NCBI GenBank assembly: GCA_012932295.1
Contig: JAAONU010000001.1
Span: 7,091,104-7,155,103 of the forward strand
Direction: 5' to 3'
DNA: 64,000 nucleotides
Origin: Cyclina sinensis
Taxonomy: Eukaryota; Mollusca; Bivalvia; Venerida; Veneridae
Position numbers and translations under genes: made by a program. The notes beneath the pieces were generated by a model. That model ran no database searches and was not told the origin of the DNA. It saw nothing but the letters and a program-made list of their open reading frames with translations. Shown one piece after another: positions 26,556 through 37,200 of this stretch (its first letter is position 1; each line of letters opens with the position of its first letter).

Positions 26556-27627
26556 CATTACGAGGGATTATCAGCAACGTAACCAAGTACTGGTCTGTCT
26601 ATATTCTATGTATTCTTGTTTATTCCTTTATTAATCTTTTTCAACTCAGTCTAATAACGACTTTAACATCTATTTTCTAATTCTACCACGCTATTTTTAT
26701 TTTCCTATGATCGCTTATACCTCGTGACTTTTTGACTGATATAATTTTAGCAGAGTTGTGTACAATACATATTACTTTTATATATAATATTATGCAAAAC
26801 ATATGGTTTGATATTTAAGCTACAAATACAATTTTATAATATACATTGGTTAGCGAAACTAGTTGTAGAAATAATATAAGTTAAAGGAGACAGTTTTCAA
26901 ATAAGCTCTAAGCTTTCTACTCGATCCTCATTGAGTTTTTTTGTATATGTACTGTTATATACTTTTTTAATAAATACCGTTTAAACTAAATATATTCAGC
27001 TTTTTAACAATTTCAAAATTCATTTCTAATAGCGTTAAGGAAAACTAGACATCTAACATTAAATTCTGTTCAATATTTCGTGCATTTTCATTTATTTTAC
27101 ACTAACAAATAGACGTCGAATTTTATTAATAATTTTAATCTGTGCTGCTCTTTATCAGTGAAAATAAAAAAATAAAAAAATCAACACTCCGTCATGTGCA
27201 ACATTCACATGATGTTTTTTTCTGTAACGCCACATACGACTGCATATGCATGAAGCTATTTTAACTATATGTCGAAACATAAAACTCAACGACTTAGGAG
27301 ATTTAAAAGTATAAGTTTCAGTTGTACACTAAGCGAGTTTTTGTTGGTATATATTCCATATATTGACAATCTGAGAGTCGATGTGTTTTATATGCATATT
27401 TCAGTCAAACGAATAGAAAATACTATATATATTTTTTCTAAAAGACAAACAAATCATGAAAATTTACTGGTTGTTGACTTACTCATAGATTCAGGTAAGT
27501 TTTTTAAAAAGTTTATTTATGTAAAAGTTTAGTCAAATATGTTATAGCTGTATGTATCAAGAGAGATAGAAAAAAGGTGTTATTGAACCAAAATATAAAT
27601 TAAAAGGCTAAAAGCTTAGATTGTCGA
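26556..27627. other. Intergenic, nothing recognised
   Basis: Very AT-rich. A frame at 27269-27532 shows no domain or signal peptide. No splice-supported gene. Confidence 0.35.
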
Positions 27628-28300
27628 GTGTAAAGGTTTATTTCTGAGATACATTTTACCGTCTTTAAAAAAAATAACATAAAACCCATATTGCAAGACT
27701 AGTCGTATAGCAAACATACATCAGAATGCATGAATGCACAGGCTGCACTAATTGCATAGCAAACATACATCAGATTGCATGAATGTCGCACAGTATTAGT
27801 CGTATAGCAAACACAGATCAGATTGCATGAATGTACACGCTCACTGGTCGGATAGCACACACAGATTGCAAAAATGTACAGGCTGCACAAATTGCATAGC
27901 AAACATACATCAGATTGCATGAATGTCCACAGTATTGGTCGTATAGCAAACACAGATCAGATTGCATGAATGTACACGCTCACTGGTCGGATAGCACACA
28001 CAGATTGCATAAATGTACAGGCTGCACTGATTGCATAGCAAACATACATCAGATTGCATGAATGTACACACAGTATTGGTCGTATAGCAAACACAGATCA
28101 GATTGCATGAATGTAAACGCTCATTGGTTGGATAGCACACACAGATTGCAGAAGTGCAAAGGTTTATTTCTGAGATATATTTTATCGTCTTTTAAAAAAT
28201 AACATAAAACCCATATTGCAAGACTAGTTGTATAGCAAACATACATCAGATTGCATGAATGCACAGTCTGCATTGGTCGTATAGCAAACATAGAATACAT
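27628..28300. repeat. Higher-order tandem array next to assembly gap
   Basis: Units of 44-48 bp contain (G)ATAGCAAACA, CATCAGATTGCATGAATGT or worn forms. Three unit types follow each other in the order ATTGCATAGCAAACATACAT, GTCGTATAGCAAACACAGAT, GTCGGATAGCACACACAGAT, making a ~139-bp trimer repeated about 3.5 times. The flank AAAGGTTTATTTCTGAGATA at 27636 recurs at 28158, so the whole ~530-bp block is itself starting a second time when the gap interrupts. Open frames here are repeat artefacts. Confidence 0.85.
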
Positions 28301-28400
28301 NNNNNNNNNNNNNNNNNNNNNNNNNNNNNNNNNNNNNNNNNNNNNNNNNNNNNNNNNNNNNNNNNNNNNNNNNNNNNNNNNNNNNNNNNNNNNNNNNNNN
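28301..28400. other. Assembly gap (100 N)
   Basis: Exactly 100 unknown bases, the conventional size for a gap of unknown length. It lies between two tandem-repeat arrays. Confidence 0.99.
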
Positions 28401-28800
28401 AACAATCGTATAGAGAAAGTTTACGACTTGAGTTGAAGAATGAAAATGAATAAGCGAAAAACAGGTTCCAAAGATATAAATGTAAGTTAAACTTTTTTTT
28501 ATATAGTTACGTTATTGATAAATGAACACAAGTTTCAAAGATATCCATGTAAATTAAATAACTTTCAAAACAATCGTATAAAGAAATTTTACCGTTGACG
28601 TTTTGAGTTGAAGAATGAAAATGAATAAACGAAATACAGGTTCCAAAGATATAAATGTAAGTTAAACATTTTTATAGCTACTTAAATAATAAATGAACAC
28701 AAGTTTCAAAGATATCCATGTAAGTTAAATAACTTTCAAAAAAATCGTATAAAGAAAATTTACCGTTGACGTTTTGAGTTGAAGAATGAAAATACATCTT
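28401..28800. repeat. Tandem repeat with ~170-bp unit
   Basis: AACAATCGTATARAGAAA begins units at 28401, about 28569 and about 28740. Each contains GAGTTGAAGAATGAAAAT, and the first two also contain GGTTCCAAAGATATAAATGT and GTTTCAAAGATATCCATGTA. Around two and a third copies are visible, and the array probably extends into the gap. Confidence 0.8.
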
Positions 28801-29099
28801 GTGTACTTATAGTACGTTTCATATACGTTTCTTGTTACAGTTTTTATCAGCCAGCGTACATGTAAAAACAGTCATGAAAATTTTCATTGATGATTTTAGC
28901 CAAAATGTAATGTATGTACACAAGTGATACGCTTTGAGACGCTGTACACTAGTAAAACATCGAATATATTTAATTTATACATCAGTTATAAAAACGCAAA
29001 GGTAACTAAATCTGGATGCATGAATGTACATGCATAAAGTTAATGTATATAGTAGCACGTATCAATTTAAGCTACTCGACCAGTAATTCACTAATATTT

Positions 29100-29480
29100 T
29101 TTATGTAAAGAGTTAAACAAAGTACATGTTTGTTTCATAAGGAGTTAAACAGAGTATATGTTTGTTTCATAAAGAGTCAAACAGAATTTATGTGTTTTGT
29201 TGTTGTTATTGTTGTTTTTTCATAAAGAATTAAACAGAGTATATGTTTGTTTCATAAAGTATTTAACAGAGTTTATGTTTGTTTTAAAGAGTGTTAAACA
29301 TAGTTTTTATTTGTTAAATAAAGTGTTAAACATAGTTTATGTTTGTTTCAAAAAGATTTAAACAGAGTATATCTTTCTTTAATAAAATGTTAAACATAGT
29401 ATGTGTTTGTTTCATAAAGAAGTCATCAGGGTATAATTAAGATTGTTGCATAAAGAGTTAAACAGAGTAAATGTATATTT
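29100..29480. repeat. Degenerate ~35-bp tandem repeat
   Basis: The phrase GTTAAACAGAGTATATGTTT plus GTTTCATAAAGA is repeated about ten times with many substitutions and one TTGTTGTTATTGTT insertion near 29195. No coding content. Confidence 0.75.
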
Positions 29481-29922
29481 TTAGTTTCATAATGATACAA
29501 ACATAAGATACAAACATCATTAAGATAGTTACAAACATCAATCATGTTTGTATCTTAACAAACATACAAATTACATTATTAAGTATGTTCTGTTTTAACT
29601 TTACTTACGATGTCAAATACTTTGCTATTTAGTAGGTATATTTAGGTGAATATATCTACATTCGTTTTCGTATTTCGTTACACATTGATTGAAATAAGCA
29701 TACTTTCTTACATTGTGTTTGTTGCTTAAAAAAAACAAAGTTTTAATAAATGTATTTTTAGTTAAGATGTTAGAAAGGGAGAGACCAGTTGCGTAATTAA
29801 AACTTGGTCAAAGTAAGCGTAAATGCTTTTGAGGATAGATGAATGTTCAAAACACATTTTATATCTGATTTATTAAAAGATGCACGGATTTTAGAAAACT
29901 ATCTCAAGGCAATTGAAATATA

Positions 29923-31450
29923 TACTCAAACGCAAAAGAAACTGCGCATGTTTCATTTTAAGATACTATACTTCAGGTCATAAACCGTTTATGTTTTTAT
30001 CTTGTGAAGGGCGCCTGTCACTCTATCGAACAATGGATACATCACGTCAGTTGTGGGTTTAATGTAACGTAATACCCCAAAATAAGTGTTTTGCACGATA
30101 TACCCTCGCAGTGTCCTGACAAAAGTAAAGTCGTTCAAATAAACTGTCATTAATTCTGGAAGTAAGGAAAACAATAAACAATTAGGTGATTTTCAAAACT
30201 CGCAATGACAGGACTAATTACTTACTAGACGTATTGAAGCTTTGATGATGTTTAACAGAGATCACTCCGTCGATATTGTTTCACAGACACTTAATTGTCA
30301 CAGAGACACTATAAGTAATCTTCGTGCAAGGTTCCAGCAAACAGGAGCAATTGCCGGTCATTTTCGAAGCGGCAGACCTCGCATAACTTACGCAAAATTA
30401 GACAGTCTTTTAGAACTGACGCATACAAGGCGTCGTTTCTAAACCGCTACTGCTACAGCGAAGGAGTACGGTATTAACAGAGACACCGTTCTCAGGCGTC
30501 TGTGTCACTGAGTTCGGCCTATTAGATCGAGAGAAGCTTACGAATGTGCTTACAGGACGCAATTGCAGTGATCGCTTGAACTTGGCACGGCAGTATCTCC
30601 ACTGGTAAAGACGCCAGCGGGATGGAATAGTGTTTACCGAACACGAGTTATCATGATGGCAGAGTGAAGGAGTTTACGAGGAGAGAGGGGAGCGATTTGC
30701 TGACGCCTGTTTTGTAGAGAGTGACATTTTGGCTGGGGCAGTGTTATGGTTTGGGTTTGGATCATGGGAACAGGAAAATGGATCTGGTGATTGTGAAGTG
30801 AATGGCAGTCTAAGTGCAGCCGTGTACATTTATTAGGTGTTGAGACCATTAGCTGTTCCAGTCATTAATCAGCATGCTCCTGCCACATTGATGCATGACA
30901 ATGCACGTCTGCATACGGCACGGCTTACACAGCACTATCTGAATGTATATGGCGTTGATGTCCGTTTCTCCTGACCTCAACCCAGTTGAGCGTACTTGGG
31001 ATCTTCCTGGCCGTAGAGTTAGGTCAAGGCACGTTCCCCAACAATCTGCAGGAGCTAGAGGATGCTCTACAGATTGAATGGAAAAACATTTCTCCGTGTG
31101 TCGCACAACGTTAAATCAATACCATGAGACGTTGTATTATACAGATAATACGACACGCTTGTGTCATACCCGATATTTATGAAATACTCACATTAAACTC
31201 ATAACGAGAGTCATAAACCGTAATTAAATTCACAGTAACACCAATATCTCAGTTTGTGTATTTTTTAATTTGACCCTTACCACGGTTAACTGATTAACAT
31301 GCATCTATAGACACCGCTGTATCAAAAAAATCATTGCATTTTGTCGGCAATTAAATAGGCAAAAGTGGTACCAAACATCATATAATTTCAAATAAAGATA
31401 TCAGACAAATAAACCTAAGCCCTATGCACAGTTTCTTTTGCGTTTGAGTA
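29923..31450 (+). mobile_element. Tc1-like DNA transposon, full length, inactive
   Basis: The left end TACTCAAACGCAAAAGAAAC (29923 onward) is matched by its reverse complement ending at 31450. The terminal inverted repeat is about 28 bp with one or two mismatches. TA dinucleotides at 29921-29922 and 31451-31452 are the expected target duplication. The length of 1,528 bp is normal for a Tc1 element, and the transposase relic lies inside on the plus strand. Confidence 0.9.
30226..31150 (+). pseudogene. Tc1-like transposase relic inside the TIR element
   Basis: The N-terminal DNA-binding part RRIEALMMFNRDHSVDIVSQ and then RFQQTGAIAGHFRSGRPR is open at about 30226-30442. A TAA follows, then TATATAKEYGINRDTVLRRL. 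The first catalytic region reads VFTEHE where relatives have FTDES, so that Asp is lost or shifted. The second region is intact as MHDNARLHTARL (~30891-30930). The third, PDLNPVERTWD, is present near 30975-31008 but in a different frame. Multiple stops and at least two frame changes make it non-functional. Its sequence is clearly different from the Tc1 relic at 21.9-22.9 kb. Confidence 0.85.
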
Positions 31451-31452
31451 TA

Positions 31453-33030
31453 TATTTGAGACGTAAATGTACCTTGAAGTCGTTAAAAGCTTGTATTCGA
31501 AAAAAAGACTTAATGTTTTACAGAATAAAAAAGATGTGCTTGAAGTTTTGGGATCTTTTTATTAATGTCATATTTTATCAAAAGCGTTTGTAGATTTGAA
31601 AGATTGACAGCTAAATAGGTGGCGCAGGTCCATGTCGAAGCACACACCATCCCTCTTTCTGGAATCAAGAGAGTTTTGTCATACAACGGAATGTTCATTT
31701 TTTATTCAAATGACTACTGCATGAAGCTATTTCAACCATTGTTTTATTTGACTTATGCTCGCTCGCCGAGGTACGATATTATCATTATGAGAAAAAAAAT
31801 ATTGAAAACTTTAAGAAAAAAACAGCTTGAAAGAAAAGCATAACAAACAAACAAACACGTTATTTAACTTTATTCTGTTGCTTTCTGTCATTTATTTCCT
31901 GGTCGCTAAAGAAATCCACACAGAGGGTTTAAGGTTGAAATGATCTTCTTCAAACGTCGCTTTACATCATAGTGCTCCGGTCAATTCGTTGCATATAGAC
32001 GTATAATGATCTTCAAGGCTATCGCCAACAGGCTCAAAATTTCATTTTAGATAGTACTTAACACAGTACTCTTAGTTGTAAAAGCGATTTTGCTGTAATA
32101 CATAAAGTGTTTATGCTGTTGTTTGAGAGTATGTTTCAGCTTCTGTGATCGAAAATTTGTGTTGTCTTATATAAACCTTAACGTATTTTTATGTTAATGT
32201 ATTTTTATGTTTTTGTTGGTTTTGATTTTTCGACGTATTTGTATGCATGAAAAGCTTCAGTCTTGTAGAATAGCTTCCACGAGTTTTGAATTTAAATGTA
32301 AAATTACAATCTTGACATGCATTAGCTCTCCCTAAATGGATCTTTAAAAAATACCTCAACATTGTTTCACTTCGGCTGTTTTATGACAAAGGACTACAGG
32401 CTCTCGGAAAAAGATATCCTTGAGCTGGAACGTCAAATAATTGAGGCAACTAGAATTTATATTAATGATTCTCTTTCCAGATACAAGAAAGAAAGTATTC
32501 CCAAAGTCTGCCACAAAGGAATTGATTCTCAGTTTGAACAAAAATGTATTTCTGTCGGAAAAGCTCATATAAACCGAACTGAGTTTTGGCAAGAGTTTAC
32601 TGAGGCACCTATGACTTTCAGTAATGTTTTCATGTCAGACTGCAAACAATTTAATAAAAATAATATTAATCTTAGTATTTAATATAGCTTATGTTTTCTC
32701 TCTGTTATAATAAGTCTTACACAACCTAAAGTAAATTATTAGAAAAGGCACGAAACGCAATGAATTGTTTCATATCTAAACTAAGAACCTTTGCCTCTCT
32801 TCAGATATGCAGATGCACTAATTTGATATTGATATTTCATCTTTCATCTAATGGCTTTGAATTATTTAAACATATAACTGTCACCATTATGGCACTAATC
32901 AAACTGAAATTTCATAAAATTATATACTTTGTGAAATCAGGCCTGGTTTTATTTTGGTATACATGTAGTATCTATAAAATTCCAAACGCTACTTGAAATT
33001 GTCCGTGCATAGTTCGTAGTTTTATCTCAA
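31453..33030. other. Intergenic; one unassigned ORF at 32362-32682
   Basis: No recognised gene. The plus-strand frame 32362-32682 (106 codons) is the longest; it is rich in Lys, Glu and Ile, has no signal peptide and no domain I can name, and may be chance. A weak TATTTTTATGTT duplication occurs near 32185-32215. Confidence 0.35.
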
Positions 33031-33900
33031 TACTGTATAAGTGGATATTCACGCGTGACAAAAAGTTTGCGAATTGGCAATTCCAGACGTTTCGAGTGCG
33101 GAAATGTTCGAGAATAGCCGAAACCGAAATGTGCGAAATATGTACACGCGTGAAATGTACTTTATGCCAGTCGCCGACGCGTTTCTGCATGTCATCGAAT
33201 TGACCTTTGCCACTGTTATCGGCGTAATAACACCTTTCTGTTGAAAGGCAGGTCGAGCCAGAAACGCTCAGATCTAGTGTTTTTGACACTGCTGTATAAG
33301 GTGTAATAACTACTAATGAGAAGTATCAATATATTTTCTATTGTTGTTTTGTTTTTATATTGTTAAGTTACCATTTTTACCGCGGCTAAATTAAAATACA
33401 ATATGTTTGACTTTGATTGTTATCATTTAGAGGACGTCTTAAGTAAATATGTTGATTAGACACTGGTGAAAATGAAACGCTAAAAAAACTTCCTTATTTA
33501 TGAATGTAAAACGTATTTAATAGAAATATCATTCCATAGATGTTGCATAGACGACTGAACAATAAAGTTTCTCCGATGGTGTTCGTTAGAATTTTATACA
33601 CGTCCGGTGATTCAGTCAACAATATTGTGTATTGATGGAAAAGATATGTTTGAAACACTTTTCGTCTGAAATTGTTTACAACAAGCACCGGTAATTAAAG
33701 TTTTTATAGTTGTACATGTCTTTTGATATTTCGGGTTGCATTTATCCTGCTAGAACGTACAAGTACGGCTACTCGCTTCTAAGGTAAAATTGTGGCTTTC
33801 TGGTCGTGGAAAAATACGCTGAGGAATATGTTCGCGAATTTCTTGGATTCGCAAAATTCGCAAACATTTCCACGTCGCGAACTTTTCCACTTATACAGTA
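33031..33900. mobile_element. Non-autonomous element with imperfect TIRs
   Basis: TACTGTATAAGTGG at 33031-33044 is matched by CCACTTATACAGTA at 33887-33900. Inside the ends a second match follows (GTTTGCGAATTGGCAATTCC on the left, inverted GTTTGCGAATTTTGCGAATCC on the right). This gives degenerate inverted arms of about 60 bp around ~870 bp of non-coding DNA rich in CGCGAA motifs. No clear target duplication. A similar CGCGAA-rich repeat recurs at 61845. Confidence 0.6.
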
Positions 33901-34211
33901 TTTGCAACACTTTGTCAAGTAATTTTGAATTGAATGCTGCTGTAATGTATTCATGGCAGAAAACAAACATGCAAGGATTGCGTAATTTTGGATCCAAGTA
34001 GAATATAAAAGTTCACCAGCTGAATAAAAGTGCTACCTACATATCCAAAGCGTTGCTCAGATTCGCCGATAAATAGGTCACGAAAACGTGACCTTCTATT
34101 TGTCGTTCTCAGATCCTAAAAACGTAGCGATTTTGAGGATAAGATTTAAATCAGACTATGTAATTTATAAATATTCGGTGACTAAAATGCTTCAACATAA
34201 AATCATAATAC

Positions 34212-34217
34212 TTTATT
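34212..34217 (-). terminator. Polyadenylation signal of minus-strand protease homologue
   Basis: TTTATT on the plus strand is AATAAA on the minus strand, 56 bases past the stop codon at 34273. This spacing closely matches that of the paralogue (stop 57383, AATAAA 57435). Confidence 0.75.
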
Positions 34218-34272
34218 TTCTTGCCAATTCCATGTTTTCCACAAAAGCATAACAATATGCCAAATAATCAAT

Positions 34273-37200
34273 CTAGTAGGCGTACTGGTACCCGGCATCT
34301 TCCATTGTCTTCTTAATCCAGTCAGAATACATAGATACGTCTTCAAATATTCCGGGTTCATCAGCCTTAGTGCAGTCTCCACCAGACGAGGCTAATCCTA
34401 CAAATTAAAAAAAACAATTTTTTTTAACGTTTTCTATAAATAGATTTATTGTAACATTTCCTGTCAATTCATACAACAATACTTATCTTCTATTACAATT
34501 TTCTTTAAACCTGCAATTTTCGTATTCGGCTAGTTTTTAGGAGCCTCAGGCCTCAGCGTAATCTGTTCAAATTTCAAATAATTTGTGCTTTTTCACAGGG
34601 AATCTTTTCATATAAAGACTATTTCATTTAATATGCTTTAGAAACAAACAACCGTTTATGCTTTTATTAAATGTAGTTCGTTTGCTGTTGTTATGAATAT
34701 TACGAAGCGATCAAGACTATTACCATGAAGAACTAGTAAAAACTGTAGCAGTAATTTTAACTTTAAATACATCTGATGTACTATCTTTGTAAATCTCTGT
34801 TAAAACAGTTCTAATGTTTCAACGTAAGAATGGCACAACTTTATTGTATTAAAACATTTACCTTGAATGTACCATGCACCGTTCGAGTCTTTGCACATAA
34901 GTGGGCTACCGATGTCATCCTGAAATATATATCCACCTTAAACATTACACTAACCGAACATATTTCATCACCACGTAAATTATGCTTACAGTAGTTGTTT
35001 TTCTTACATTAATTTAGGAGCGAACTGACCAAAGCCTGTTCTTTGACAATAAACTAGATGACTACATACCCCACAGAAATCTTTGCCACCATTTTCATAC
35101 CCGGCACATAGTTCTGTTGCTGGAAGAAAGTCATTCCAGTGGCCCTGGCATGTTGAGTCGTCAATGATTGGTAAAGCAACTTGGTTCATAACCTCCTCAT
35201 CTCCGGTATCTGTAACAGAGGGACGTTTATACATACCAAAAAGCATAAACTGGTAAATGCGTACATAAACGTACAGCACACGAAATAAATGTACAGCACA
35301 AGAGTGAACTGGTACATCAGAGGGTAGCAGGACCTTTTTATTCATTTTTTGTACCATATGTTAATTTTACAATGATATTTAACATCTTTCACATATTTAT
35401 GATACAAAATGTCTGACAAGATTGAGCACCTGGTTAAGATCTCTAAATGACTGCGGCGTTGGCTTTTACACATCAGAAACTGACATCTGACTTTTGTTCC
35501 GTTGTTTCAAAAGTCGAATTATGATAACCCACGTTAGGACTGATATATTAGATTTCTAAAACTATGCAAGTTCCTTGAGGCTCAGCATCATATAAAAGGT
35601 ACTCTTAAACAAATGCTTACAGTTGTCACGTGCTTGTTTTAACGATCTAATTAAAAAAATCGTCTAGAAACATTTTAACCGTAAACTCGTAAGAAGAAAA
35701 CATATAGCCTTCCTAAGCAATTTTAAAACATTCAGTAATGCGTTTATAACAATAAAAACCAATATGTAATTTCGTCTTTGAAAGTTAAATTTATAAGGTG
35801 CGGTCACTCAGTTATTTTCACTTTGAAGTTAAATTTGGGCTGCGCGCCTGCCGTGGGCGGACCTGAGCAGACGCCACAGGATTTGTCCTCGTCATTATTC
35901 CCTTGAAGGCAAACGTGTACAATCCAAAAATATCTGGGTAAAATGGCAAATAAATGAAATTCCCTTGCTGCTCTGATCAGGGAACAGGCGGAGTGAACAC
36001 CGAATGTTGGTAAGTGAAAACTAAATCTTCGAGAAATATGTTGTTAAGACTTAACCAAATTTTTTATAACTTACTACTGATTGTCTAAATATCAAGGATG
36101 ACTCAAACAACATGTCACTTAAGATTGCATACTCACTTGCTGTGTGTCCCCAGCCTGGAAGATAGCACATTTCACCTACAGTGTATCTGTGTGTACTGTC
36201 AGGGAGACACCCAGGAAGGGTGTGGTCGTTAAACCTGTTTCAAAGCAAATAAAAGTATACATGCATCTTTTTTTTCAGTCAGAAAACAGGTAGAGAGCAC
36301 AAGACAAATAAACTTTTGTGAAAAAGGTCGATTAGTCCTTGAATTATTTTAGAAATACTGTTAAATATAGGAGTTTCGTAATTTATAGAATCTTCTTTTG
36401 CCTGAAAAAGTTAGCAATTACTTTTTTACTTTTTAGCGCAACTACACGTATAAAATCCTGTAAAATCAGAAATTATGGCAAATTTTTCTTTGGTCATGTT
36501 AGTTTAATTCATTAAAAGTCACACTTGTCTGTCACATTATTTCGTTACACATGGAAAATGTCATGGACGCGCTGGAATAAAAAGAATAAGATTTGCGTCA
36601 TCTAGGTTTGTGAATATATCTGATTTTACATGACTGTATTAAAATGGCTTACTGGATTGCTTCTCCTGTGAAGATAAGAGCAATGTCGTTCTCCAGACTT
36701 GTTATGTTATATCCTGGGTGAAGAGTTACTCTGTTGATGTGATAATATTTCTCATGGGGGTCATTTGTACTTATGTTGTACTCGCCGGCGTAGATTCTCC
36801 AATAGTGAAGGTCAAGGTCAAAGATGGAGAAACCTGGCCTATACAACAGAAAAGAATAAATATTTCTTTAAGTGGTACAATTTTCAACTAATCTTTTTAC
36901 AGAACTAAGTATTTGCTAAGAAAATATAAAATTTTCGTGAATCAACAAAACGCAGCACACCATTTTTAATATTTTTTTCTGAGGTACATACCCTTCGAAG
37001 TGCTGAGCCGTTGTAAGTATAACGTGTGGATGGATCAGAACTCCTGACCCGGAAATGAAACCAATAGCATCTGCCAAGAGTACCTGAAACAAGAGTAGGT
37101 TGATTTAGGTATTGCGAGACTAATATAAAATAAAGATCATATTAAGAGATCTAAAAATATCGAAACCAAAAGGAGGTATAAGACTAAGCCTTGAACACAT

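Noticed and set aside
27699..28140. Minus-strand Cys-rich frames with repeated CNLICVCYTTN, resembling a secreted Cys-repeat peptide
   Set aside because: Their period equals the 44-48 bp DNA repeat, phase shifts occur between units, and there is no signal peptide or splice support.
34862..34919. Possibility that the missing catalytic Ser is a splice or frame artefact
   Set aside because: The exon is in phase on both sides, and the independent paralogue at 56905-56962 encodes the same DDIGSPLM sequence.
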